A stretch of DNA of 64,000 bases from positions 124,001 through 188,000 of the forward strand of contig NZ_VTOJ01000001.1 of the NCBI RefSeq assembly GCF_009176545.1, read 5' to 3'. Below the pieces are notes generated by a model. That model worked only from the letters and a program-made list of their open reading frames with translations, did not search any database and was not told the DNA's origin. The position numbers were made by a program, and so were the translations under genes. Source of the DNA: Salinigranum salinum. Lineage in GTDB: Archaea; Halobacteriota; Halobacteria; Halobacteriales; Haloferacaceae. Shown one piece after another: positions 34,436-43,547 of the stretch (position 1 is the first letter of the stretch; the number at the start of each line of letters is the position of its first letter).

Positions 34436-35812
34436 ATGGGCACGAACCGGGCGGATATGGCACGTGTCGTCCGCCGAGTCGTGGCAGTCGTCGTCGGCGT
34501 GCTCCTCCTGGCCGGGAGAGCAACGGCGCACGACCCGCCGGACACGCGGTTCGACGCGCCGATTCCGCTCGAGTTGCTCCTCCTCGGTGCAGCGGCGGCC
34601 GTCGGACTCACTGCGCTCGTGCTCACCGCCGGAACCGACGCCAGCCTTCGCGGCTCGGGTGGGGAACTCGCGCGACTCCCCGTCGGCGTCGTCCGATCGG
34701 TGCTGACCGGCTCACGCCTGGGGTTTTTCGCGCTCGTCGCCTTCGCCCTCGTCGCGGCCGTCTTCGGTCCCGTCGAGCGGAACCTCGCGACCCCCTTCGT
34801 CTGGGCAGTGTGGTTCAAGGGTGTCGGTCTGCTCGCGGCCATCGTCGGCAACCCGTGGCCGACCCTCTCGCCGTGGGAGACGGTAGCCCGTGGGGTCACA
34901 CGACTCCGGGGTGGGCGGCCGACCCTGTCGTATCCCGCGTGGCTCGGCTCCTGGCCCGCGCTGGTCGGCGTCCTCCTCCTCGTCGGCGTCGTCGAGAACC
35001 TCACACGGGTTCCGGACGTACCGCGGGAAACGGCGGGACTGGTCGGTGGCTACGCCGCTCTCACGCTCGCCGGGGGCCTGGTGTTCGGCCGGACGTGGTT
35101 TCGTCGGGCCGACTGCTTCGACGTCCTCTACGGACTCTTCGGTCGGGTCGCTCCAGTGGAACTCCGCCGGACCGAGGACACGACCTGCTCGCTCCGCTGG
35201 CGCCCACCGTGGGAAGGATGTACGACTCCCGTCACCGGTACCGTCGCCGCCGCCATCGTCGTCGCCGCCGTATACATCGTGAGCTTCGACGGCGTCCTGA
35301 ACACCATCCAGTACCAGTACTTCCTCGTCGACGTCGGCGTCCTGCTCGGGACGGGGGTCGGGGTCGAACTCCTCACGTTCCTCGGCGGCTACCTCCTGTT
35401 CGTGGCCGGCTTCGTCGTGCTGGTCGGGACGAGCGAACTGGTCGGCGGCCGTGATGACGTTCGCGGTGCCCTCGCGGCGTTCGCGCCGACGGTCCTGCCG
35501 ATCGCGGTCGCGTACGAGGTGGCACACACCTACCCGTTCGTCCTCCGTGGCGTCGTCACCGTCGGGGCAACGCTGGTCGGGGTCCCGCCGGCCGACCCCA
35601 TCGGGTGGCTCTCCGTCCCGGCGTTCTGGGCGTCGCAGGTCGTGCTCATCACCGTCGGACACGTCGTCGCCGTCGTCGCCTCACACGTCGTCACCGCACA
35701 GCGGTACGCCACGGCGCGCTCCGCCCGGCGGGCACACCTCCCACTGACCGTCCTCATGATGGGCTACACGGTGCTCTCCCTGTGGATCATCTCCCTTCCC
35801 GTTGTTCGGTGA
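34436..35812 (+). CDS. polytopic membrane protein, unknown function
   Basis: A 458-residue protein with a signal-like helix at residues 10-30 and about ten further hydrophobic segments. Clusters FGNPWP-like (VGNPWPTLSPWE), HTYPFVLRG and GHVVAVVASHVV are conserved-looking, and His residues in the last two could bind metal or haem. It resembles membrane proteins in halophiles and actinobacteria sometimes labelled 'fenitrothion hydrolase', a label without clear basis. ATG at 34436 or 34457. Divergent from the glutaryl-CoA dehydrogenase-like gene. Confidence 0.7.
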   Translation: MGTNRADMARVVRRVVAVVVGVLLLAGRATAHDPPDTRFDAPIPLELLLLGAAAAVGLTALVLTAGTDASLRGSGGELARLPVGVVRSVLTGSRLGFFALVAFALVAAVFGPVERNLATPFVWAVWFKGVGLLAAIVGNPWPTLSPWETVARGVTRLRGGRPTLSYPAWLGSWPALVGVLLLVGVVENLTRVPDVPRETAGLVGGYAALTLAGGLVFGRTWFRRADCFDVLYGLFGRVAPVELRRTEDTTCSLRWRPPWEGCTTPVTGTVAAAIVVAAVYIVSFDGVLNTIQYQYFLVDVGVLLGTGVGVELLTFLGGYLLFVAGFVVLVGTSELVGGRDDVRGALAAFAPTVLPIAVAYEVAHTYPFVLRGVVTVGATLVGVPPADPIGWLSVPAFWASQVVLITVGHVVAVVASHVVTAQRYATARSARRAHLPLTVLMMGYTVLSLWIISLPVVR

Positions 35813-35878
35813 CGCTCCACCGCTCTCACACGCCGACGTCCCCCCACACTTATGCAGTGACACGTGTATGCGTACCAC

Positions 35879-36199
35879 ATGGAACCAGACGGCGCTGACG
35901 ATGCCCAGCCCACGGAGACCGCCGACCAGGACTACGTCTTCGAAGCCGGAGAGACCGAGTTACGACTGAACGGTCGCCACGACGTGTCGAAGTTCGACCT
36001 CAAGGACATGGAAAAGATGGACCTGCTCACGTTCGAGACGGAGGAGCGCGACGGGGAGACGGTCGTCACCTCGTGTACGTTCGACATGACGGCGCTGGCG
36101 GCGGTCGTCGGCGAACTCGACGTGGTCGAGCGGAAGATGGGCAACGACTGGCGCGAGACGAGCTGGAACCCCAGGGTCCGACTGAAGTATCTCAAGTAA
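35879..36199 (+). CDS. conserved small acidic protein
   Basis: A 106-residue protein (YVFEAGETELRLNGRHDVSK, MEKMDLLTFETEERDGETVV, and the C-terminal ETSWNPRVRLKYLK). Two-part alpha-beta pattern with an acidic N-terminus. ATG at 35879 lies about 28 bases after the TATA-like ACTTATGC, so it is probably leaderless. No function recognised. Convergent with the ferritin-like gene. Confidence 0.6.
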   Translation: MEPDGADDAQPTETADQDYVFEAGETELRLNGRHDVSKFDLKDMEKMDLLTFETEERDGETVVTSCTFDMTALAAVVGELDVVERKMGNDWRETSWNPRVRLKYLK

Positions 36200-36224
36200 C
36201 GAGACGGCAGGTCGGACGTCGGTG

Positions 36225-36932
36225 TCAGTCGTCGCTGGTGCCAGCCTGCGCGTACCGATCCGGTCGGGACATCGAATCCATCTGTTTGCCGTGGAACTCG
36301 TACGCGGCCTCGAACTTCAGGTCGACGATCTCCCAGACGCGCTCCTGTGTCTCCTCGTCCGTGGCGAACCGTTCGAGCACTTTCTTGCCGAGGTTGATGT
36401 GGTTTCCCTCGTCGATCTTCGCCTTGTGGATGACGTCCTTCGTGCGTGGGTCGACGATGTCCTTCTCCATGATGGCCTTGAACGCCTCGGCGAGCGCCGG
36501 TTCGCCGGCGCAGTTGAGGGCCGTGACTATCTCGATCGGCTCGTCCCAGTCTGCGGTCCGTTCGAGCAGGAAGAGGTCCTCGTCGGTCGGTTCGTAGTGG
36601 ATGACGTTGGGGTCGCCGCCCAGTTCCTCGACACGCCGCGAGAACAGCTTCGAGTGTTTCACCTCGTCGCGGATCTGGTCGCCGAGCCCGAGCATGATGT
36701 CGATGTTCGAGGGGTCGATGTCCCAGGCACCGTCGTAGAGCATCGACATCACACGCACCGGCGGGATGACACCCAGGTAGAACTCCGACCACATGAACCC
36801 CTGTAGCATCGGGATGAGGTCGTCGCCGGTGATCGTGTCGTCGGCATCGAAGACGTCTTCGGCGAGCTGTTTCCCCCGTCTGTTCGACTCGCCGATGACC
36901 GCCTTGGCGAACTCCTTGCTATCCATTACCAT
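36225..36932 (-). CDS. diiron ferritin-like protein
   Basis: A 235-residue helical protein with a full diiron ligand set: Glu50 (MWSEFYLG), Glu90xxHis93 (DEVKHSKLF), Glu144 (GEPAL) and Glu175xxHis178 (DEGNHINLG). This four-carboxylate two-His pattern is that of ferritin-like oxidases and oxygenases. It is not recognisable as rubrerythrin, Dps or RNR R2. Given the catabolic neighbours it might be an oxygenase or a protective oxidase. ATG at 36932 or 36926. Monocistronic or with the next minus-strand gene. Confidence 0.7.
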   Translation of the reverse strand: MVMDSKEFAKAVIGESNRRGKQLAEDVFDADDTITGDDLIPMLQGFMWSEFYLGVIPPVRVMSMLYDGAWDIDPSNIDIMLGLGDQIRDEVKHSKLFSRRVEELGGDPNVIHYEPTDEDLFLLERTADWDEPIEIVTALNCAGEPALAEAFKAIMEKDIVDPRTKDVIHKAKIDEGNHINLGKKVLERFATDEETQERVWEIVDLKFEAAYEFHGKQMDSMSRPDRYAQAGTSDD

Positions 36933-37003
36933 TGTAGTAGATTGTTACCGTGAGACACACTTAGCAGTACCGGTGGTGGTGTCGACCGAACGCCCCGGGG
37001 CGG

Positions 37004-37423
37004 TCAGTCGAACTGGTCGTCGGCCCACTCGGCCTCAGCCTCGGTGAGTCGGCCCTCTTCGACCCACTGCTCCAGATTGGCCACGATAGCCATGTCGTGT
37101 TCCTCGCTCTCCTCGGTTATCTGGACCCACTCGGGCTCGTCGATGAGCTGGAGGTAGTAAAACTCCGTGTACACGTCGCTCTCGTGGTATCCGTAGCGGA
37201 CGGCGTCGACGCGATCCCTGACGATGGCGCTCCGACCGTAGTGGACGTCGACGAGAATCGGGCGGCGTCCACCCGGGATGAAAAACGGCGGAAGTGTGCC
37301 GTCCTCGGTGGGTCGGCGCACCAGATACAGGTCACCGTCCAGCCGTTCGACACTGGCGTCGTCCCAGTCGTCGGGGAGGTGTCGCGTCAGGTCGCCCGGC
37401 GGCTCCGTCTCTTCGGAGGTCAT
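37004..37423 (-). CDS. hypothetical acidic protein
   Basis: A 139-residue soluble, strongly acidic protein (DLYLVRRPTEDGTLPPFFIPGG, RRPILVDVHYGRSAIVRD, then a C-terminal helix pair AIVANLEQWVEEGRLTEAEAEW). No family recognised. Same strand as, and about 140 bases after, the first substrate-binding-protein gene, so it could be the last gene of that transcription unit. Confidence 0.55.
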   Translation of the reverse strand: MTSEETEPPGDLTRHLPDDWDDASVERLDGDLYLVRRPTEDGTLPPFFIPGGRRPILVDVHYGRSAIVRDRVDAVRYGYHESDVYTEFYYLQLIDEPEWVQITEESEEHDMAIVANLEQWVEEGRLTEAEAEWADDQFD

Positions 37424-37559
37424 TTCACTCGTACCACACGAGCGACACGCTTAGCTGTTCGGGCGACAGCGACGTGTGTCCGGACCGTGGCTGTGGCTCG
37501 TCCCCCTCGTCCCGAGAGCTGGACGCGGGCGACGACACCGTCGTGGGGACGGGGCCCGT

Positions 37560-38921
37560 TCAGAACGACTGGCTGGTGAAGTCGGCTGCCGGCGCCGTCG
37601 GCGGCTCGTCGAGTTCGAGTTCGGTGATCACCTCGAGGTCACCGTCGGTGATGCGGGTCATGTAGCGGTCCATGAACGCCTGGTGGTCCGCACCCCGGAT
37701 GAACTTGTCACCCTGTGGGAAGTCCACGCCCTCGTCGACCGACGGGCCGGACTCGAACCACTCGATGAACGCCTGGTTGTCGTCCGCCGACGCCCAGCCG
37801 GACTCCTCGACAGCCATCTTGATGAACGAGAGCGCCTCGTAGGCCACCCAGTACTGCCGGACGAGGTTCTGGTCGGCGTCGTCCACGGCAGCGAGTTCAC
37901 GGAGGTGGTTGTTCCCCTCCGTGTCGAGTGAGGGCGGCAAGCCGGTCAGGAACGTCGCACCCTCCCCGGCGTCCTGGATGTCGGTGACGTTCACGCCCTC
38001 GATGGAGGAGATGTCGCCCAGCCGTTCGCCGGGCACGCCGAGATCCGCCGTCTGCTGGAGGAAGTTTATCGACGACGGGAGGATGAGCGCGCTGAACAGC
38101 ACCTCCGTCTCGTCGGGAACGTTGTTGAGATACGAGTTCAGGTCCGTGGTCCCGATCGGAACCGGGATCTCCTCGATGACTTCGCCCTCGCCGTCGATGA
38201 ACTCCTTGATGGCGGCGAGCCACTGCTGACCGAACGCGTAGTCCTGATAGATGACCGTCCACTGCGAACCCAGGTTGTCGAGCCCCCACCGAACGCCGAG
38301 CGACGCGTTCTGTTTGATCTCGTGTGCCGTCCGGACGATCCAGCGGTTGCCGTCCTCGCCTGTCGTCGACGGTGCCGACCCGCTGGGGAAGTACGGCGTC
38401 TGCAACTGTCGCGCCAGCGGTGTCGTCGCCAGGTTCACACCAGACGAGAACGAGCCGACGACGAAGTCCGCGTCCTTCTGCTGGACGAGTTTTCGGAACG
38501 CCGTCGCGCCCTGCTTGCCGTCGGTCGCGGTGTCCTCGACCACCAGTTCGACGTCCATCCCGTTGATGCCGCCGTCGGCGTTGAGTTCCTCGACGTAGTT
38601 GGTGAGCGTCCGCTCGAACCAGAAGCCGTACGTCGAAAGCGGCCCAGTCATGTCACCCTGTAACCCGATGGTGACCGTGCCGGACATCGACCCGCCGTCG
38701 CCGTCGCTCCCGCCACTGCCGTCTCCGTCACCGTCGCCGCCGTCGCCGCTGCTCCCGCCGCCGCCGTCGCCACTGCTCCCGTCGCCACCGTCACCACCGT
38801 CGCCGCCACCGTCGCCACCGTCGCCGCCACCGCCGGTACACCCGGCGAGCCCGACGGTACCGGCCACGCCGAGGAGTTCGAGGACTGTTCGTCTGTCAAG
38901 GTCTTCGTAGGGTCGCTTCAT
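37560..38921 (-). CDS. ABC transporter substrate-binding lipoprotein (Liv type) 1
   Basis: A 453-residue type I periplasmic-binding protein. Tat-like DRRTVLELLG and lipobox LAGC at residues about 9-28 predict a Tat-exported lipoprotein. A Gly/Asp/Ser-rich linker of about 50 residues follows, then the LivK-like core (TVTIGLQGDMTGPLSTYGFW, DGGINGMDVELVVEDTATDGKQG, DFVVGSFSSGVN). It is paralogous to the binding protein at 43548-44951, down to its final SQSF. Captures the substrate for the LivHMGF permease upstream on the same strand. Confidence 0.9.
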   Translation of the reverse strand: MKRPYEDLDRRTVLELLGVAGTVGLAGCTGGGGDGGDGGGDGGDGGDGSSGDGGGGSSGDGGDGDGDGSGGSDGDGGSMSGTVTIGLQGDMTGPLSTYGFWFERTLTNYVEELNADGGINGMDVELVVEDTATDGKQGATAFRKLVQQKDADFVVGSFSSGVNLATTPLARQLQTPYFPSGSAPSTTGEDGNRWIVRTAHEIKQNASLGVRWGLDNLGSQWTVIYQDYAFGQQWLAAIKEFIDGEGEVIEEIPVPIGTTDLNSYLNNVPDETEVLFSALILPSSINFLQQTADLGVPGERLGDISSIEGVNVTDIQDAGEGATFLTGLPPSLDTEGNNHLRELAAVDDADQNLVRQYWVAYEALSFIKMAVEESGWASADDNQAFIEWFESGPSVDEGVDFPQGDKFIRGADHQAFMDRYMTRITDGDLEVITELELDEPPTAPAADFTSQSF

Positions 38922-39061
38922 GATTGTTTAGGGTATTGGGGGTTTCAGCGTGTGCTCGCCAACTTGACAGAGGTTCTCTGCCATGGTAGAGTACCACACA
39001 TCCATCGTCGGATAACCCTCTTAAACCTATTGTAAGATGTGTTATATAACTGAGCCGACTG

Positions 39062-40051
39062 CTACAGTCCCGCGGCCAGGTCGCGGACCCGATCGACGAG
39101 GAGCGTCCCGTCGTCGAGGACGAGTTCGCCGTCGAGTTCGACGGTCGGGCGCGTGACGAGGCCGTCGAAGTGGATGTCGCTCCGCAGTTCGCCGCCGAGG
39201 CTCGTGTCGTCGCCGATGGCGAAGTGGACGGTGCCGCGTCGTTTCTTGTCCTCGGCGAGGTTGCCGATGAGCCGTGCGTGTTCGTTGGTCCCGATGGCGA
39301 ACTCCGCGAGGTTGCCCGCGTTCTCGCCCGCCTCGTCGACGATGTCCCGGAGCTGTGCGGCCTCGTCCCCGCCGGCGATGTCGGTGACGGTTCCGTCCTC
39401 GAACGTGAGTTCGATGGGGTCGTCGAGGAGGCCGATGTTGTCCATCGAGTAGTCGATGACGACGGTGCCGTCGGTTCCCGGTTTCGCCGGACAGGTCGGC
39501 GACTCACCCGGCGGGAGCGCCGAGAAGCCGTAGTCGTGGAAGTAGCCGTCGAGGGAGAACGCGTCCGATCCCGCCAGGTTGAGGTGGATGTCCGTGCCCG
39601 CGGCGCTCGTGACGTGGGCGGACTCGGCCGCGCCGAGCACGTCGCGAACGGCCGCGGTCACCTCGGCCAGTTCCGCGAAGTCGGTGTTCATCCCGCCCTC
39701 GATCATCATCTCCTCGGTCACGCCGCGCAGGACGACGACGCGGGTGCCGGCCTCGGAGGCAGCGAGCCGGGATTGGGTGTGCGTGATGGCGTGTGTGGTG
39801 GCGGTGACGGCGACGTCGGCGGCTTTCATCCCGGCGGCGACGACGTCCGGCGGTTCGTTCCCGTGGGCGTCGAGCCGTGGCATGACCGCCAGCGTCGCGT
39901 TCGCGCCGACGGCGCGGGCCGCGTTCGTCATCGCCCGGCCGACCGAGACCTTCTCCGGGTCGGAGACGACGAACACCTCCTCGTCGGCGGTGACGTCCGT
40001 GAGTTCGGTGACGATTCGGCTGGCGACTGGACTGAGTTCGAGGTCTATCAT
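39062..40051 (-). CDS. M29 aminopeptidase-fold metalloenzyme (NicX-like possible)
   Basis: A 329-residue protein of the COG2309/M29 group. Metal positions are all present: Glu183 in PPGESPTCP, Glu250 in NLAEFAIGTN, His276 in GTVHFAIGD, and His294 with Asp296 in SDIHFDG. The same fold includes leucyl aminopeptidase T and the iron dioxygenase NicX, which opens 2,5-dihydroxypyridine in nicotinate degradation. It sits between livF and a binding-protein gene in a transport and catabolic operon, so a ring or amide hydrolytic or oxygenase role is plausible. ATG at 40051. Confidence 0.75.
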   Translation of the reverse strand: MIDLELSPVASRIVTELTDVTADEEVFVVSDPEKVSVGRAMTNAARAVGANATLAVMPRLDAHGNEPPDVVAAGMKAADVAVTATTHAITHTQSRLAASEAGTRVVVLRGVTEEMMIEGGMNTDFAELAEVTAAVRDVLGAAESAHVTSAAGTDIHLNLAGSDAFSLDGYFHDYGFSALPPGESPTCPAKPGTDGTVVIDYSMDNIGLLDDPIELTFEDGTVTDIAGGDEAAQLRDIVDEAGENAGNLAEFAIGTNEHARLIGNLAEDKKRRGTVHFAIGDDTSLGGELRSDIHFDGLVTRPTVELDGELVLDDGTLLVDRVRDLAAGL

Positions 40052-40198
40052 GTTCGGTGTGCGTCCGTGTCCGTGTGGCTGTCTGACGGTACTCTCGGGG
40101 GGACTGAGAGCGTGCGGCCTCGCCGAAGGCGGTCGAGAGGCCGCCAGCACCGGCTGGGGAGCGGGTCCCGCTCCCGTGTCGGTCTCGAGGGGCGCACG

Positions 40199-40897
40199 TC
40201 ACTGCACCCCGAGGTACCGCTCGAGGATCTCCTCGCTCTCGCGTAGCTGGTCGGGCGTCGCGTGCTCTTGGATGCGGCCGTTGTCCATCAAGTAGACGCG
40301 GTCGGCGATGTCGAGCACGAGGTCGACGTTCTGCTCGACGAGGACGATAGCGTAGCCCGCGTCGGCGATGTTCTGGGTGATATCGGCTATCTCGGGGATG
40401 AGCGCCGGCATCAACCCCTCAGTCGGTTCGTCCATCAGCACCAGTTTCGGGTCACGCACGAGGGCACGGGCCATCGCGACCATCTGCTGTTCGCCGCCAG
40501 AGAGCGTGCCGGCACGCTGGTTGAGGCGTTCCTCCACGCGGGGAAAGCGGTCGTAGACGGCCTCGAATCGGCTCTCCTGCCGGGGCGCTGTGCCGAGACC
40601 CATCCTGAGGTTCTCGTGGACGGTCAGGTTGGGGAACATTCCCCGGTTCTGCGGGACGTAGCCGATCCCACGGTTGGCGATATCGTCCGAGCGGTTGCCG
40701 GTGATGTCTTCGCCCTCGAACGTGATGCGACCGGACCGCGGCGGCGTCAACCCCATGACGGACTTCATCGTCGTCGTCTTGCCGACGCCGTTGCGGCCCA
40801 GCAGGGCGACCACCTCGTCACCCCCCGCCTCGAAGGACACGTCGTGGAGGATATGACTCCGGTCGTAGAACGTGTTGATGGACTCGACGGAGAGCAT
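40199..40897 (-). CDS. livF: Liv-type ABC transporter ATPase LivF
   Basis: A 232-residue ATPase: Walker A LLGRNGVGKTTTMK near residue 33, signature LSGGEQQMVAMARALV near 138, Walker B LVLMDEPTEGL near 158. Features GYVPQNRGMFPNLTVHENL and QRAGTLSG are LivF-like. Powers uptake with LivG across the LivHM pore. Start and the livG stop share one base. Neighbouring catabolic genes suggest the load is an aromatic or N-heterocyclic acid rather than leucine. Confidence 0.92.
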   Translation of the reverse strand: MLSVESINTFYDRSHILHDVSFEAGGDEVVALLGRNGVGKTTTMKSVMGLTPPRSGRITFEGEDITGNRSDDIANRGIGYVPQNRGMFPNLTVHENLRMGLGTAPRQESRFEAVYDRFPRVEERLNQRAGTLSGGEQQMVAMARALVRDPKLVLMDEPTEGLMPALIPEIADITQNIADAGYAIVLVEQNVDLVLDIADRVYLMDNGRIQEHATPDQLRESEEILERYLGVQ

Positions 40898-41649
40898 CAG
40901 TGACCCCTCCCGAAGTAGACCTCTTTCACCTGTTCGTTCTCGCGTATCTCGTCGGGCGTCCCCTCCGCGATGACTTGGCCGTTGTGCAGGACGGTGAGCG
41001 TGTCGGCCAGACGCATCACCACGTCCATGTCGTGTTCGATGAGCATGATGGTGATTTCGCCGTGCAGTTCCTCGAGGAGGCCCGTCACCTGCCGTGTCTC
41101 GCTCGCCGACAGCCCCGCGGTCGGTTCGTCCAAGAGGAGCAGGTCCGGGTCGCCGGCAAGCGCCAGGGCGATTTCCAGCACCTTCTGGTCGCCGTGTGAG
41201 AGGTTCTCGACGGTCGCGTCGGCGTTGTCCTCGAGCCCGACACGCGTCAGGATCTCCATCGCACGGCGCTTGCCCTCGACGTCGCCGGCGTAACTCCCCA
41301 GCGGGTTGAGGGCGGCTTTCTGACCGTTGAGTGCGCCGAGGACGTTCTCCATCACGGTCATGTCGGGAAAGACGCTCGTGATCTGAAACGCCAGCGACAT
41401 CCCCTGCCGCGTTATCCGGTGTGGCGGCATATCGGTGATGTCTTCGCCCTTGAACCAGATGGTGCCCTGGCTCGGGTCGAGCATCCCCGAGAGCATGTTG
41501 AAGAACGTCGTCTTGCCGGCACCGTTGGGGCCGATGAGACCCCGGAGTTCGCCCGGCGCGAGCTCGAAGTCGACGCCGTCGACCGCGACGAATCCGCCGA
41601 AGCTCTTCCGCAGTCCCTCCGTCCGGAGGACGGGACCGGCGTCACTCAT
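40897..41649 (-). CDS. livG: Liv-type ABC transporter ATPase LivG
   Basis: A 250-residue ATPase: Walker A GPNGAGKTTFFNML, signature NLSHGDQKVLEIALALA, Walker B LLLDEPTAGLSASET. The signature is LSHGD, common in LivG. The ATG at 41649 (MSDAGPVLRTEGLRK) overlaps the livM end by 8 bases; a start at 41691 would extend further into livM and is not favoured. Partner of LivF in the same operon. Confidence 0.92.
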   Translation of the reverse strand: MSDAGPVLRTEGLRKSFGGFVAVDGVDFELAPGELRGLIGPNGAGKTTFFNMLSGMLDPSQGTIWFKGEDITDMPPHRITRQGMSLAFQITSVFPDMTVMENVLGALNGQKAALNPLGSYAGDVEGKRRAMEILTRVGLEDNADATVENLSHGDQKVLEIALALAGDPDLLLLDEPTAGLSASETRQVTGLLEELHGEITIMLIEHDMDVVMRLADTLTVLHNGQVIAEGTPDEIRENEQVKEVYFGRGH

Positions 41650-42679
41650 CCCCGGCCACCTCCCGGCCTGCGACGTCCTCGTCGGCGACACCGCCGCCGC
41701 CGCTGCCGAGGAGCCGATCCTTCAGGCGGGTCCACAGCCCGAGGAGCCCCTGGGGTTCGAGGACGGCCGTCGCGACGAGCAACACCCCGATGAAGAGTGG
41801 GTAGGCGTCGGTCAGTTCGCTGACCTGGTTCGCGGTGAGTTCGATGAGCGCCGCACCGAGCACGGCGCCGAACAGCGTCCCACGGCCGCCGACGAGCGTG
41901 AAGATGATCGCGTCGCCGGAGACGATGAGCGAGAAGTCCGACGCGCTCACGAAGCCGGTGATGAACATCGAGAGCGCCCCAGCGAGGCCGGCGAACGCGC
42001 CGCTGGCCATGAACGCTCCGAGTTTGTAGACCGTCACGTTGTACCCGAGCATCTGTGCGCGGGTCTCGTTCTCGCGAATCATCCGGAACGCGAGGCCGAC
42101 CGGCGACGTGACCAGTCGGTACATCACCGCGAGCGAGACGAGCAGTAGCGCGAGCACGAAGTAGTACCGGAAGACGGGTTCGACCAGCGAGTACGAACCC
42201 AGCCCCGGGAGCGTTATCTGCGGCACGACGACCGTCAGACCGTCGGTCCCGCCGGTGATGTCCGTCAGCGACGCGGCCGCGAGGTGTGCGATGAGCGCGA
42301 TGAGAATCGTCACGATGACGAACCCGTGCGAGGAGACCCGCACCGCGATGAGACCGAGACCGATGGCGACGACGCCGGTCACGAGGAACGCGATCAGGAG
42401 CGCGAGGAACGCGCCCATCCCGTAGTCGTTGATGGCGAACGTCGCAGCGTAGGCACCGACACCGAAGAACACGGAGTGACCGAACGACAAGAGCCCCGTG
42501 TACCCGTACAGCAGGTCGAACGCCGCGCCGTAGAGGCCCAGCGCGAGGATGGTCGCCCCCAGGAACAGTCCGAAGGGGTCCGCGAACATCGGGACGAGCG
42601 CGGCACCGACGACGATGGCTACCCAGAGGAGGTGCCGGGGGGTGAGTCGACCCAGTGGCGTCTCGACGTCGACGCTCAT
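41642..42679 (-). CDS. livM: Liv-type ABC transporter permease LivM
   Basis: A 345-residue permease with about nine membrane helices. The family block YGYTGLLSFGHSVFFGVGAYAA near residue 52 and GGRGTLFGAVLGAALIEL near 260 identify LivM. A short C-terminal Gly-rich acidic tail. Its start overlaps the livH stop by 4 bases. Together with LivH it forms the membrane channel of the importer. Confidence 0.92.
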   Translation of the reverse strand: MSVDVETPLGRLTPRHLLWVAIVVGAALVPMFADPFGLFLGATILALGLYGAAFDLLYGYTGLLSFGHSVFFGVGAYAATFAINDYGMGAFLALLIAFLVTGVVAIGLGLIAVRVSSHGFVIVTILIALIAHLAAASLTDITGGTDGLTVVVPQITLPGLGSYSLVEPVFRYYFVLALLLVSLAVMYRLVTSPVGLAFRMIRENETRAQMLGYNVTVYKLGAFMASGAFAGLAGALSMFITGFVSASDFSLIVSGDAIIFTLVGGRGTLFGAVLGAALIELTANQVSELTDAYPLFIGVLLVATAVLEPQGLLGLWTRLKDRLLGSGGGGVADEDVAGREVAGDE

Positions 42680-43542
42680 ATCGCTCCCTCCTCGAAGACG
42701 CCGTCGGGACGGACGAGTACGAAGGCGATCATGATGACGAGGGTGAGGATGCGCGCCTCGACTGGCGCGATGAACACCGCCCCGAAGTTCTCGAGCAGTG
42801 CGTAGACGAGGCTCGCGACGAGCACCCCCTGTAGCGAGCCGAGACCACCGACGATGACGACGATGAAGGCCACCGCGAGGATGTCCAGCCCCATGAGGTG
42901 GTTGACGCTCACGATGGGCGCGAGCAGTACGCCGGCGAGTGCCGCGAACATCGCGCCGAGCGCGAAGGTGAGCATGTACACCTTCGAGGTCGGCACGCCG
43001 AGGGCCCCGGCTGTCTCACGGTCCTGTCGGACGCCGCGCATCCACATCCCGGTCCGCGTCCGCATGAGGAACAGATACAGCAGCCCCATGAGGACGATGG
43101 CTGCGATTGCGACGATGATGCGGTACGCAGAGTACGAGAGCCCGGCGAACTGTAGCGTCGCCGTCACCGGTGCCTCGATCGTCCGAGTGCCCGGTCCGAA
43201 CGTCAGCAACGCGACCTGCTGGAAGATGAGCAGGAAGCCGAACGTCGCGATGAGCGTTATCGAGATGTCGTCCTCGATGGGCCGGAGGACTACCCGCTCG
43301 ATCCCGAGTCCCAGTACGCCGACTAGGAGCGGCGCTAAGAGCAGCGCGACGTAGAAACTCCCGGTCGCATCGATGAGGAACCAGCCGATGACCGCCCCCA
43401 GCATGTAGAGCGTTCCGTGCGCCATGTTCACGATTTCGAGCAAACCGAAGATGAGGTTCAACCCCAGCGCGATGAGCGCGATGGTTATGCCCCAGGTGAG
43501 CCCGTTGAGCAGCGCGATAGCGAGGTCGCTTTCGAGGGCCAT
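42676..43542 (-). CDS. livH: Liv-type ABC transporter permease LivH
   Basis: A 288-residue permease with eight or so helices: LNGLTWGITIALIALGLNLIFGLLEIVNMAHGTLYMLG near the N-terminus and VVIVGGLGSLQGVLVASLVYA near 230 are LivH landmarks. Starts 5 bases after the binding-protein gene, so binding protein, livH, livM, livG and livF are one operon. Confidence 0.93.
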   Translation of the reverse strand: MALESDLAIALLNGLTWGITIALIALGLNLIFGLLEIVNMAHGTLYMLGAVIGWFLIDATGSFYVALLLAPLLVGVLGLGIERVVLRPIEDDISITLIATFGFLLIFQQVALLTFGPGTRTIEAPVTATLQFAGLSYSAYRIIVAIAAIVLMGLLYLFLMRTRTGMWMRGVRQDRETAGALGVPTSKVYMLTFALGAMFAALAGVLLAPIVSVNHLMGLDILAVAFIVVIVGGLGSLQGVLVASLVYALLENFGAVFIAPVEARILTLVIMIAFVLVRPDGVFEEGAI

Positions 43543-43547
43543 CGTGC

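Noticed and set aside
38648..38910. Proline-rich and alanine-rich frames opposite the binding-protein linkers (also near 44674)
   Set aside because: They are the complement of the Gly/Asp/Ser lipoprotein linkers and not separate genes.
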